Part shown: piece after piece, positions 1 through 6,995 of the stretch
How positions within the stretch are numbered: position 1 is the stretch's first letter
Layout of the letters: each line of letters begins with the position of its first letter
From: RUG334 sp045599645
GTDB taxonomy: Bacteria; Muiribacteriota; Ozemobacteria; Ozemobacterales; Ozemobacteraceae
DNA: 64,000 bases
Reading direction: 5' to 3'
Assembly (NCBI GenBank): GCA_045599645.1
Contig: JAZRWI010000070.1
Span: forward strand, 1-64,000
Program-made: the position numbers and the translations under genes
Notes under the pieces: model-generated
Databases searched by the model: none
Told to the model about the DNA's origin: nothing
What the model saw: the letters and a program-made list of their open reading frames with translations, nothing else

Positions 1-59
1 TACGCCAGAAAAGCGGTGCCAACGTCTTCCTTGAGTGCGCTGAGCTATTCAACAGTTAG
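1..59 (+). CDS. C-terminal fragment of an unknown protein (partial)
   Basis: The frame starting at base 3 is open from the window edge and ends at a TAG at 57-59, reading RQKSGANVFLECAELFNS. A rho-independent terminator follows 10 bp downstream, which fits the 3' end of a real gene. Nothing in 18 residues identifies the family. The downstream 77 bp recur beside an IS21 remnant at 34.06 kb, so a transposon-borne gene is possible, but that is inference. Confidence 0.35.
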   Translation, partial: RQKSGANVFLECAELFNS

Positions 60-63
60 CAGT

Positions 64-140
64 CACGAAAATCCCGATGAGAAAAGCAGACAGCTTACTA
101 CATCGGGATTTTTTTTACAAGATAACCTGTGAACAGTAAC
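64..140. repeat. 77-bp direct repeat, copy 1
   Basis: These 77 bases recur without a mismatch, in the same orientation, at 34056-34132. The repeat holds a terminator hairpin plus about 24 bp beyond it. The flanks differ. Perfect identity over a non-coding stretch implies a recent duplication or a mobile-element end. Confidence 0.85.
70..116 (+). terminator. Rho-independent terminator inside the 77-bp repeat
   Basis: AATCCCGATG (70-79) pairs perfectly with CATCGGGATT (101-110) and is followed by an unbroken T run to 116. The loop is 21 nt, longer than usual. It would end transcription of the partial gene at the window edge. Confidence 0.75.
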
Positions 141-227
141 ACCATGCCAACAGCCGTTAACTTCAAACCGCTTCTACTTTATCTAAAGCCTAAAATGTAG
201 TATAATAATCCCATCCGGAGACAACAC

Positions 228-800
228 ATGTTACAGGTTTTTTTATATATTATAATTATTCTGCTGACCATATACGTAATGTGGTCCTACGGCATGGATA
301 ATGACAACTGGTTTGGCAGATGGGTGAACTCATGGCTGAACACAAGCCAGTCTAAGAAATATAGCCTGCGACAGATTGACGAAGCCTGGGCTAAGCTTGA
401 TGAAACAAAAGCAAGCCTGAAAGAATATAAGAAAAGGCTTTCCGAGCTTAAAAATACTGATTCAGATTATGAAGAGCTTTATAAGAAGTATTCGGAACAG
501 GTTCAGGCTTTATCTGAGCTTGAAAGAAGATATATTGCTATTCTTGATGATGCATGTCTTTATCAGGTGCGTCGAAAGATTGATGCAGAGGAAGAACTCC
601 CGGCGATAGAAGAAGAAATAACCAATGTTGAGCATGAAATTGCTGAATATGAAAAATCAGTAAATGACTCTGCTTCGACCAATAACAATTTTAAAGAAAA
701 ATTAGAACAGCTGCATGCAAAATTAAATGAACTGCGTGTAAAGCGCTGCAAAGCCGAAGCCATCATTAACGAACCCGAAGACGACGATTATTTAGACTAA
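228..800 (+). CDS. Membrane-anchored coiled-coil protein, function unknown
   Basis: The protein has 190 residues. Residues 2-20 are a hydrophobic segment (LQVFLYIIIILLTIYVMW) that would anchor it in the membrane. From about residue 45 to 180 it is almost wholly charged, with heptad-like Glu/Lys/Leu patterns typical of a long coiled coil. It ends in an acidic tail (EPEDDDYLD). There is no Cys-rich or catalytic motif. The start has GGAG at 217-220 eight bases upstream, and a TATAAT at 201-206 could be its -10 box. It stands alone, followed by a heptamer repeat array. A structural or scaffolding role at the membrane is possible, but I do not recognise a family. Confidence 0.6.
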   Translation: MLQVFLYIIIILLTIYVMWSYGMDNDNWFGRWVNSWLNTSQSKKYSLRQIDEAWAKLDETKASLKEYKKRLSELKNTDSDYEELYKKYSEQVQALSELERRYIAILDDACLYQVRRKIDAEEELPAIEEEITNVEHEIAEYEKSVNDSASTNNNFKEKLEQLHAKLNELRVKRCKAEAIINEPEDDDYLD

Positions 801-802
801 GC

Positions 803-961
803 TAAGTATTAGGTATTAGGTCTTAGGTCTTAGGTCTTAGGTATTAGGTCTTAGGTATTAGGTATTAGGTATTAGGTATTAGGTATTAGGTATTAGGTAT
901 TAGGGATTAGGGATTGGGGATTGGGGATTGGGGTTTGTGGATTAGGGATTAGGGATTAGGG
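803..961. repeat. Heptamer tandem array, TTAGGTA/TTAGGTC/TTAGGGA family
   Basis: About 22 head-to-tail 7-bp units fill this stretch. They begin as TTAGGTA/TTAGGTC and drift to TTAGGGA/TTGGGGA toward the right. The same family reappears in the opposite orientation at 51183-51213. I see no coding frame. The 150 bp between the array and the next promoter hold only an inverted repeat. Confidence 0.9.
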
Positions 962-1033
962 AGCGCTAAATTTGTTTCAGGCAGAAAGATGATTTTAGAC
1001 TTGAAGCTTTTTACCAAGAAAGAAGACTGTTTG

Positions 1034-1096
1034 CAACCAGTCATTGATTAGAATTTTGAAATAAGAAAAATCAATGATTTGTAATGAGGTTGGTTG
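1034..1096. promoter_or_regulatory. Inverted repeat upstream of the toxin-antitoxin promoter (candidate operator)
   Basis: TCATTGATT at 1041-1049 faces AATCAATGA at 1069-1077, and outer GCAACC / GGTTG arms lie beyond them. It sits 23-85 bp before the -35 box of the antitoxin gene. AbrB/MazE-type antitoxins commonly autoregulate by binding such palindromes, so an operator is plausible. Nothing more direct supports it. Confidence 0.35.
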
Positions 1097-1118
1097 AAAA
1101 AAAGCACAAATTCCTTAA

Positions 1119-1147
1119 TTGACTAGTTTTATTTTTATAATTATAAT
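1119..1147 (+). promoter_or_regulatory. Sigma-70 promoter of the toxin-antitoxin operon
   Basis: TTGACT (1119-1124), a 17-bp spacer and TATAAT (1142-1147) lie just before a GGAAAGTGAG ribosome-binding stretch. The promoter overlaps the codons of a longer TTG-initiated reading frame, which argues that translation starts downstream at 1179. Confidence 0.75.
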
Positions 1148-1178
1148 TAAGAAAACAAGGAAAGTGAGAAATGAGAAA

Positions 1179-1541
1179 ATGGGTTCAATGGTTGCCAATA
1201 ATGTTAAAAGAATAAGCATAACATCGAAAAGACAGATGACAATACCTTTGGCTTTTTTCTCAAAACTCGGATTTGGTAATGAAGCGGATTGTATGATAAA
1301 AGGTGATATGCTGATTCTAAAACCGATAAAAAAGGAACAGGATACTAATTTTGCAGAACAGATTCTTGCTGAACTGATTAAAAAAGGATATAGCGGTCAA
1401 AAACTGCTGGATGAATTCAAAAAGGCTCAATCTCAGATTAGACCAGCTGTGGAAAGTATGCTTGATGATGCTCACAAAGCTGCTGCCGGTAAGGGAAAAT
1501 TTTATTCTATAAAAGACGTTTTTGATGATGGAAATGAATAA
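1179..1541 (+). CDS. AbrB/MazE/SpoVT-type antitoxin
   Basis: This 120-residue protein begins with a swapped-hairpin AbrB domain: ISITSKRQMTIPLAFFSKLG followed by a beta strand pair ending MLILKPI (residues ~10-50). That is the DNA-binding fold of AbrB, MazE and related antitoxins. The C-terminal half (ILAELIKKGYSGQKLLDEF and on) should wrap and neutralise the toxin. I chose ATG 1179 because GGAAAGTGAG lies about 10 bases upstream and a good promoter occupies 1119-1147. Its stop overlaps the next ATG by one base (TAATG), as is usual in type II toxin-antitoxin modules. Both genes are AT-rich compared with the flanking genes, consistent with acquisition. Confidence 0.8.
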   Translation: MGSMVANNVKRISITSKRQMTIPLAFFSKLGFGNEADCMIKGDMLILKPIKKEQDTNFAEQILAELIKKGYSGQKLLDEFKKAQSQIRPAVESMLDDAHKAAAGKGKFYSIKDVFDDGNE

Positions 1542-1840
1542 TGCTTGAAGTAATATTCTTACCAGCCGCCAGAAATTATATCAAGAAAATAAAAGACAAA
1601 AATTTAAAAGGTCTTTTTCTAAAAGCTATTACAGATATTAGTAATGATTACACAATAGGTGAAGCAAAGACTGGTGATCTTAGCGGTATTTACGGTTATG
1701 ATATTTTTTATAATAAAACAAATTATGAAATATCATATACAATAGAAGAGGTTAATGGAAAAATCATTGTTGTAATCATGGCTGGAACTAGAGAAAATTT
1801 TTATAGTGAATTAAAGAAGTATATAAAAACAAGAAAGTAG
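1541..1840 (+). CDS. RelE/ParE-superfamily toxin
   Basis: This 99-residue protein has the RelE/ParE layout: two N-terminal helices (ARNYIKKIKDKNLKGLFLKA) and then beta strands with YGYDIFYNKTNYEISYTIEE and IVVIMAGTRENFYSELKKYI. The closing 'AGTRENFY' stretch is typical of the subgroup paired with AbrB-like antitoxins. RelE members cleave mRNA on the ribosome and ParE members poison gyrase; the sequence does not say which applies. It is translationally coupled to the antitoxin. Its 3' end carries the -10 box of the following CLC gene. Confidence 0.75.
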   Translation: MLEVIFLPAARNYIKKIKDKNLKGLFLKAITDISNDYTIGEAKTGDLSGIYGYDIFYNKTNYEISYTIEEVNGKIIVVIMAGTRENFYSELKKYIKTRK

Positions 1841-1858
1841 TGCTATAATTCCCACATT

Positions 1859-3037
1859 ATGAATACTTTGCTTTTGACATTGATTTCGGTTCCGGTGGGA
1901 TTGCTGATAGGGGCTATTGATACTCTTTTTGGAAGAGTACTTCTGGCTATTGGTGATATTAGAAACGCTAACTTATTATACTGTATTCCATTTTTAGCGC
2001 TTGCAGGCTTGCTGATTGTTTTCTGCTATACAAAATTTGGTGGAAAAAGCAGTAAGGGAATGGGCCAGATTTTTGCTGTTGCCCATGGCGAAGACAATGA
2101 AATACCAATGATGCTTGTTCCACTGGTAATGTGCGGAACCTGGATAACCCATCTTTTTGGCGGTAGTGCAGGCCGCGAAGGGGTTGCTGTTCAGATTGGC
2201 GCCACTGTTTCCCATTGGATTGGCTGTAGGCTAAGGATAGAAAATGCAGCTCAGATAATGCTTGTTACTGGTATGGCAGCAGGCTTTGCTGGTTTATTCG
2301 GCACTCCGATGGCTGCTGTAGCATTTGCCTTGGAAGTCATTTGCGTTGGTAAAATCAGATATAATGCTCTACTCCCTGCTGTAGTTGCATCATTCACAGC
2401 ATCGGCAACATCTGCATATCTTGGCTTGAAAAAATTTGAAGTAATAATAAATGAAGCTCAGCAGCTTGATTCAATGGCTTTCGGCAAACTGATTGTTCTT
2501 GGTGCTGCTTTTGGGTTAGCTGGTTTACTTTTTGCTGAACTTCAGAAATATTTCAAGGGCAAATTTACTAGTATGATTCCAAGCTCTTACAAAAGAATTG
2601 CATACATTGCTATTACTTTGAGTATTGTTCTTTATTTCCTGTATTCAGGCAGATACTGTGGCTTAGGCACTAATCTTATAAGTGCTGGTCTCATGGGCCA
2701 GGAAATATACGCCTGGGATTGGCTCCTTAAGCTTTTGCTGACTGTGATAACCTTGGCTGCCGGCTTCCAGGGCGGGGAAGTAACACCATTGTTTTCTATA
2801 GGTGTTTCTCTTGGGGTTGTGTTAGGTTCTTTGCTTGGTTTTCCAGTGCAGCTGTCTGCTGCTCTTGGATATATTGCGGTATTTGGCAGTGCTACTAATA
2901 CATTCTGGGCACCAGTTTTAATTGGCGTGGAAGTATTCGGCGGAACTAACGCTGCTTGTTATTTCGTTGTCTGTGCCGTAGCCTTTGCTATCAACCGCAA
3001 CAAATCAATCTACACCGCCCAGAAAGTATGTTTGTGA
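1859..3037 (+). CDS. CLC-family antiporter, fluoride (CLC-F) type
   Basis: The 392-residue protein is polytopic. It carries the CLC signature THLFGGSAGREGVAVQIGAT (about residues 97-116), in which the Glu of GREG is the external gating glutamate. The usual GSGIP chloride-binding motif is replaced by SKGMG (about residues 63-67), and the second half has GGEVTPLFSIGVSLG. The GMG substitution and GGSAGREG are hallmarks, as I recall them, of the bacterial fluoride/proton antiporters, which expel fluoride. No fluoride riboswitch fits in the 18-bp gap upstream. TATAAT at 1844-1849 is only 9 bp from the ATG and there is no Shine-Dalgarno sequence, so the mRNA may be leaderless. Ordinary CLC chloride transport is the alternative. 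Confidence 0.75.
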   Translation: MNTLLLTLISVPVGLLIGAIDTLFGRVLLAIGDIRNANLLYCIPFLALAGLLIVFCYTKFGGKSSKGMGQIFAVAHGEDNEIPMMLVPLVMCGTWITHLFGGSAGREGVAVQIGATVSHWIGCRLRIENAAQIMLVTGMAAGFAGLFGTPMAAVAFALEVICVGKIRYNALLPAVVASFTASATSAYLGLKKFEVIINEAQQLDSMAFGKLIVLGAAFGLAGLLFAELQKYFKGKFTSMIPSSYKRIAYIAITLSIVLYFLYSGRYCGLGTNLISAGLMGQEIYAWDWLLKLLLTVITLAAGFQGGEVTPLFSIGVSLGVVLGSLLGFPVQLSAALGYIAVFGSATNTFWAPVLIGVEVFGGTNAACYFVVCAVAFAINRNKSIYTAQKVCL

Positions 3038-3038
3038 G

Positions 3039-3283
3039 CAACGGATAACAGGATAACGGCGGATATAGCAGGCCAATAAATAGCCAACAGCTAGAATTTT
3101 TAGCCTCGGCATTAGAAGATTAGTGCTTCCCCTTAAGAATGTCTGTGCTATACGAAACTTCTCAGGTGCTTTATAAATGCAGACATTCGCATAGCAGAAA
3201 TATAATTAAGTAAAGCAGTGATTGACTAAAACCGAGGCAAAAAAACAGGCTGTTCTATCCGCAGAAATCCTGTCATCCGGTGC
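3039..3283. repeat. Nested-palindrome interspersed element, copy A
   Basis: The outer inverted repeats are GCAACGGATAACAGGAT at the left and the matching ATCCTGTCATCCGGTGC at the right. Inside, GCCTCGG (3103-3109) faces CCGAGGC (3232-3238). Further inside, GAATGTCTG (3137-3145) pairs perfectly with CAGACATTC (3180-3188). Copies B and C lie at 12796 and 13055, and a short form lies at 4227-4294. It fills the whole gap after the CLC gene; the rest of the gap is the next promoter. Confidence 0.85.
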
Positions 3284-3293
3284 TGATTAAAAT

Positions 3294-3322
3294 TTTACTT
3301 TAGTGATGGCTTGGAGTAAAAT
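3294..3322 (+). promoter_or_regulatory. Putative promoter of the yhcH-like operon
   Basis: TTTACT (3294-3299) and TAAAAT (3317-3322) are separated by 17 bp. They are followed by ACGAGG before the ATG at 3344. One mismatch in each box makes this moderate evidence only. Confidence 0.45.
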
Positions 3323-3343
3323 CTAGTGAAACGAGGTATTGTC

Positions 3344-3766
3344 ATGACTACAGAAGAACGTATTAACGAAGCACTTAATTATTTGAAAAGCAAAGATATA
3401 ACTACTCTTGAACTTGGGAAGCATGTTGTTAACGAATGGCTTTATATCAATGTTCAGGAATATATGTCCAAGCCTTTGTCTGAATGCAGATTTGAATCAC
3501 ATAGAAAATATGTGGACATTCAAATGATGATAAACGGTGTCGAAGCAATCGAAACCTGTGATATAGATAAGCTTGAAATTGCTGAAGAATACAGCGATGA
3601 AAACGATGTCATGTTCTGGAAGCAGAAGCCTGCTCAGATGAGAAGCGTTATAACAAATAATGCTTATGTCATTCTTTATCCACAGAACGCCCATATGCCT
3701 TGTATTGCAGTAGATAAACCTTCAAAAGTAAGAAAGCTTGTAGCAAAGGTTCTCATCAGTAAATGA
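3344..3766 (+). CDS. YhcH/YjgK/YiaL family protein (EbgC-like, DUF386)
   Basis: The 140 residues show the family's conserved cupin-like core: RFESHRKYVDIQMMINGVE, DVMFWKQKPAQMRSV, and NAYVILYPQNAHMPCIAVDKP with the characteristic metal-region His. Relatives include the beta subunit of E. coli evolved beta-galactosidase and YiaL/YhcH, which are linked to handling of sugars such as N-acetylneuraminate or 2,3-diketogulonate. The actual substrate here is unknown. An in-frame GTG at 3326 lacks a ribosome-binding site, whereas ATG 3344 has GAGG at 3333-3336. It overlaps the next gene by four bases (ATGA), so the two are co-translated. Confidence 0.8.
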   Translation: MTTEERINEALNYLKSKDITTLELGKHVVNEWLYINVQEYMSKPLSECRFESHRKYVDIQMMINGVEAIETCDIDKLEIAEEYSDENDVMFWKQKPAQMRSVITNNAYVILYPQNAHMPCIAVDKPSKVRKLVAKVLISK

Positions 3767-4227
3767 AAATAGGTATTATTTCAGATACGCACTGCTATAA
3801 CCCCGACAGATGCCAGGTTCCACAGTGGATAAAGGACGCTTTTGAAGGCGTAGAGTTAATTATTCATGCTGGCGATATTGAACACAGCCAGTATATTACG
3901 AACCTTGAAAATATTGCTCCTGTTTATGCTGTCAGAGGAAACTGCGATCCATACGATTCGCAGAATCCTGTTTCACGTTCTATAAACATAGGCTGCGGCC
4001 TTTTAACTGTGGCTCACAGACCTGGTGATGCAGAACGGGCATTAGAACTTAACAGCAAGGTTATGGTTTACGGTCATACTCATGTGGCTACAATTACAGA
4101 AGAAGACGACCTGCTAATAATTAACCCAGGCAGTGCTAGTCTCCCAAGAAGCGGTATGCCACCGTCTGTGGCTGTTCTTGATACCGCTGATGACAAGCCA
4201 ACCGCCAGACTAATATTCCAGAATTAG
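3763..4227 (+). CDS. YfcE/MJ0936-type metallophosphoesterase
   Basis: This compact 154-residue calcineurin-like phosphoesterase has every metal-binding block: ISDTHC at residues 6-11, HAGDIE, RGNCDPYD, VAHRPG and YGHTHVA. The family hydrolyses phosphodiesters with two bound metal ions; E. coli YfcE is the best-known relative. It has no signal peptide and should be cytoplasmic. It starts inside the stop of the YhcH-like gene (ATGA overlap), so it is the second gene of a two-gene operon. The operon ends in a short palindromic repeat that begins on the last base of the stop codon. Confidence 0.85.
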   Translation: MKIGIISDTHCYNPDRCQVPQWIKDAFEGVELIIHAGDIEHSQYITNLENIAPVYAVRGNCDPYDSQNPVSRSINIGCGLLTVAHRPGDAERALELNSKVMVYGHTHVATITEEDDLLIINPGSASLPRSGMPPSVAVLDTADDKPTARLIFQN

Positions 4228-4294
4228 CACCGGATAACAGGATAAGGGCGGCCTGCTTGGCTGTTCTATCCGCAAAAATCCTGTCATCCGTTGC
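4227..4294. repeat. Solo outer palindrome of the interspersed element (short form)
   Basis: GCACCGGATAACAGGATAAG at the left and ATCCTGTCATCCGTTGC at the right form the same outer inverted repeat seen at 3039, joined by only about 30 bp (GGCGGCCTGCTTGG...). The inner module is absent. Next to the operon stop it could act as a terminator-like hairpin. Confidence 0.75.
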
Positions 4295-4311
4295 TAAACT
4301 TTCTTAGGTTA

Positions 4312-4340
4312 TTGCTTTTGTGTGGGTAAAACTTTATAAT
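4312..4340 (+). promoter_or_regulatory. Promoter of the thioredoxin/cytochrome operon
   Basis: TTGCTT (4312-4317), a 17-bp spacer and TATAAT (4335-4340). Only 11 bases separate the -10 box from the ATG at 4352, so the 5' leader would be about five bases or fewer. Confidence 0.65.
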
Positions 4341-4351
4341 GTTTACTATCT

Positions 4352-4861
4352 ATGAACCAGAATCATACTATTCTTATATTGATTGCTGTATTAAGCTCTC
4401 TTCTTCTGTATTTCATGATACCGGAAGAAAAGACTGACAGCATATCTACCCTGGAAGGTGTTACTTTGACCTCCTTGACAGGTCAGCAGTTCCGCCTTGC
4501 CGGCCAATTCACTGAAAAGCCGCTTCTTTTTGTTTTCTGGTCCACAACCTGCGGCAACTGCATTGAAGAAATCCCTTTCATTTGCAAACTTCACGAAACC
4601 ATGAAGGATAAAATCACTATCATGGGCATCCATCAGAATTACAATCTTAAAAAGATTCAGAAGTTTGTGAAAAAATTCAAGCCTGCAATTCCTTATATGC
4701 TGGCTATTGATACAAATTATTCTCTGACAAAAACATACCAGATAAGTGCTTTGCCACGCACTGTCCTTGTTGACAGAACTGGCAAGGTTCTCTATGACCA
4801 TCTTGGCTATGCCCCAGAAAACGAAAAGGATGTTATTAATGCTATTAATTCCATTAAATAA
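4352..4861 (+). CDS. TlpA/ResA-like membrane-anchored thioredoxin
   Basis: The protein has 169 residues. An N-terminal hydrophobic helix (HTILILIAVLSSLLLYFMIP) acts as anchor or uncleaved signal. A TlpA-type thioredoxin fold follows, with the redox motif in FWSTTCGNCIEEIPF (CGNC, near residue 67) and the cis-Pro region ALPRTVLVDRTGKV. Such proteins reduce disulfides outside the cytoplasmic membrane, commonly those of apocytochrome c heme sites before heme attachment. Lying first in an operon that ends with a hexaheme cytochrome, that role fits well. A second TlpA-like gene follows and overlaps it. Confidence 0.8.
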   Translation: MNQNHTILILIAVLSSLLLYFMIPEEKTDSISTLEGVTLTSLTGQQFRLAGQFTEKPLLFVFWSTTCGNCIEEIPFICKLHETMKDKITIMGIHQNYNLKKIQKFVKKFKPAIPYMLAIDTNYSLTKTYQISALPRTVLVDRTGKVLYDHLGYAPENEKDVINAINSIK

Positions 4862-5435
4862 AAAATCTTTGCTGCTTGGTATTCTCTTCGTTGTTCCTAT
4901 GCTTTTCATGACTTTGCCAGCCAACGCTCAGGAAGAAACTGCGGGGAATGGGCCGGCAATGGCTCTGCTTCAGCCTGGCTCAGCTGCCCCAATCAATGTT
5001 TTGAAGGATACAAATGACGAAGAACGTAGCTACCCGGTGCCTGGCAAATGGAATATGGTTTTCTACTGGTCCTTGTTCTGCCATTCATGTATAGAAGAAA
5101 TGCCAGATCTTCAGGCTGGTTTGGAAAAAATGGCTGATAAGGATTTTAATACCTGCTTTGTTTCATTAGATACTGATAAGATGCAGAAGGCCCTTAAAAA
5201 CTTTATTAAGCGCCGCAAATTCACTGCACCGATATTGATGGAAAAAGTTGAAAATGATAAGTATTTGACTGCAGATACTTGGGGGGTAACCATGACCCCA
5301 TCTGTTTTCATCATTAATCCAGAAGGAAAAATTATTTATTCTCATCAGGGACCGTTGGATGTTGACCTCTTTTTTAAGAATCTGCCTGAAGAATTAGCTC
5401 AGAAGCCTGAAGCAGTTGAAGGTGAAGCTAAATGA
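4839..5435 (+). CDS. Secreted TlpA-like thioredoxin
   Basis: The frame is open further upstream inside the preceding gene. ATG 4839 has AAGG at 4826-4829 at good spacing and yields a clean signal peptide (KKSLLLGILFVVPMLFMTLP, then ANA-QE). That gives 198 residues; ATG 4830 is the alternative. The thioredoxin domain has FYWSLFCHSCIEEMP (CHSC redox pair) and a cis-Pro stretch TMTPSVFIINPEGKI. Unlike its neighbour it would be released after cleavage. Two TlpA-like oxidoreductases in series next to a cytochrome suggest a thiol relay for heme attachment, which is inference. It overlaps the next gene by four bases. Confidence 0.8.
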   Translation: MLLIPLNKKSLLLGILFVVPMLFMTLPANAQEETAGNGPAMALLQPGSAAPINVLKDTNDEERSYPVPGKWNMVFYWSLFCHSCIEEMPDLQAGLEKMADKDFNTCFVSLDTDKMQKALKNFIKRRKFTAPILMEKVENDKYLTADTWGVTMTPSVFIINPEGKIIYSHQGPLDVDLFFKNLPEELAQKPEAVEGEAK

Positions 5436-5953
5436 ACACAAAACGCTCAATAAAGCATTTTTTTATTCTTCCATCATACCAGATTAGATTAGTTGTTTTT
5501 CTGGCTTTGGTGGTAATAATCGGTTCTGTTTTCCACATTATCGCTCTTAACTATTTTATGGCAAAAAATCTGAGTGAACATTTCAGCCAGGAACAGCTGG
5601 AACAGATTTGGGAAACCTTAAAGCCTTCTATTGTTGTAACTAATTCTATAAGCTGCATTTTACTGATAATTTTCCTGGTTATCCTTGCTGTGCTGATTTC
5701 ACATAAGCTTGCCGGACCAATGCTCAAGATTACTGGTCATGTAAACAAGCTTGGTTCTGGATTGTTGCCTAAGAACGATCTTAAATTACGCGAAGGCGAT
5801 GAAGGCCAGCAGCTTTGTGATGCAGTAAATAAAGTCCAGAATAATATGAAATCAACCTATGATAAGCTGAAAGAATTGCGTGAATCTTCAAATGATGAAG
5901 CTGTTAAGCAAAAACTCAGCGAAATTCTGGACGAAGTTGAAGTCGAAAAATAA
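5432..5953 (+). CDS. HAMP-domain membrane protein without an output domain
   Basis: Of the 173 residues, two segments are hydrophobic: LVVFLALVVIIGSVFHIIAL (about 20-40) and ISCILLIIFLVILAVLI (about 73-89). Between them is a short extracytoplasmic loop of about 30 residues. After the second helix comes a HAMP-like stretch (SHKLAGPMLKITGHVNKLGS) and then a charged coiled coil to the C terminus. No kinase, cyclase or methyl-accepting domain follows. HAMP-only proteins of this shape are known beside cytochrome genes, where the job is unclear. The ATGA overlap with the upstream thioredoxin gene ties it to the redox operon. Confidence 0.7.
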   Translation: MNTKRSIKHFFILPSYQIRLVVFLALVVIIGSVFHIIALNYFMAKNLSEHFSQEQLEQIWETLKPSIVVTNSISCILLIIFLVILAVLISHKLAGPMLKITGHVNKLGSGLLPKNDLKLREGDEGQQLCDAVNKVQNNMKSTYDKLKELRESSNDEAVKQKLSEILDEVEVEK

Positions 5954-5968
5954 TCCGGTTTACCTATA

Positions 5969-6991
5969 ATGCGAAAAATAATTGCATCAGTTTTTATCTC
6001 TCTGTTAATACCTGTAGTATTGCTTGGTAACGAACCTACAGCCAAGGCTCGAGATACTGCGTTGGTTGAAAAGCTGATTAAGCAGAGAAGTGAATATGCC
6101 GGTTCCAAAGCCTGCATGGAATGTCATAATGACATATACGAAGAATGGAAGCTGACACCTCATGCACGTATGATGCGCAAACCAGCAGAATTAGACAAAG
6201 ACGATGTGATTCCTTTTTCTGAACTCAATTATCCTGAAGACAAGATTGTTACAGTTCTTGGAGCCCATTATGTGCATCGTTTCGTTGCGGAAGCAAGTGG
6301 AACATATGTCGTTCTGCCAAAGATATGGGATATTAATCAGAAGAAGTGGCTTGATGCAAATGATTTGAACTGGCGCTCCAGATACTGGTTAAAGCAATGT
6401 GCCGGCTGTCATTCCACAGGCTTTAATCCGGATAACGATACGTTCATTGAAGCTGGTGTTGGCTGTGAAGCCTGTCACGGGCCAGGTAAGGAGCACATCG
6501 ACAAAAAGTCACCAGATTATATTACTTCCATAAAGAAGATGGAGCCTCGTTATCAGGAAATGATATGTATGTCATGCCATACTTCCGGCATGGATGATAG
6601 TGGCGACCATCTTTTTGCTGCGGGCTATAAGCCTGGAGAAAATCTGGAGGATTACTATACTGGTTTAACACCAAAGCCAGGCCAGTCACCTGAAAACTTC
6701 TATGGTGACGAAACTATGGAAGACCGTGAACGTCAGTGGAAATTCCTTAAATCACGCTTATTCCTGGCTTCTGGTCTTACCTGTGATTATTGCCAGAATT
6801 TCAGAAGTTATAAAACTGCAAGTGGTTCAAAATATCTTACTCATGACCAGTATTGCTTAACTTGCCATATAGACAAAATCGACCACCCGGAAGAAGCACC
6901 AGGGACAAACTGCACAATATGCCATCAGCCGAACGTGCATTTAAACAACAAGCTTTCTATACACGACCACAAATTCAGATTTGCTGACTAG
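5969..6991 (+). CDS. Secreted hexaheme c-type cytochrome with a seventh, degenerate site
   Basis: The 340-residue precursor has a signal peptide (IIASVFISLLIPVVLLGNE). Six CxxCH heme motifs start at residues 49 (CMECH), 144 (CAGCH), 166 (CEACH), 200 (CMSCH), 296 (CLTCH) and 315 (CTICH). At residue 272 the motif reads CDYCQ: both cysteines remain but the proximal His codon is CAG. The blocks ACMECHNDIYEEWKLTPHA and GVGCEACHGPG resemble the cytochrome c554-like multiheme family that carries electrons outside the membrane. The upstream TlpA-like proteins would keep the cysteines reduced for heme attachment. A TATAAT overlaps the ATG, so it is not the promoter; the gene is probably read from 4312. 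Confidence 0.85.
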   Translation: MRKIIASVFISLLIPVVLLGNEPTAKARDTALVEKLIKQRSEYAGSKACMECHNDIYEEWKLTPHARMMRKPAELDKDDVIPFSELNYPEDKIVTVLGAHYVHRFVAEASGTYVVLPKIWDINQKKWLDANDLNWRSRYWLKQCAGCHSTGFNPDNDTFIEAGVGCEACHGPGKEHIDKKSPDYITSIKKMEPRYQEMICMSCHTSGMDDSGDHLFAAGYKPGENLEDYYTGLTPKPGQSPENFYGDETMEDRERQWKFLKSRLFLASGLTCDYCQNFRSYKTASGSKYLTHDQYCLTCHIDKIDHPEEAPGTNCTICHQPNVHLNNKLSIHDHKFRFAD

Positions 6992-6995
6992 GTTG

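Noticed and set aside
1119..1178. Upstream TTG start of the antitoxin gene
   Set aside because: The TTG is the first half of a TTGACT-N17-TATAAT promoter, and no ribosome-binding site precedes it.
1840..1859. Fluoride riboswitch before the CLC gene
   Set aside because: Only 18 bp separate the toxin stop from the ATG, and no crcB-type fold is visible in the preceding coding sequence.
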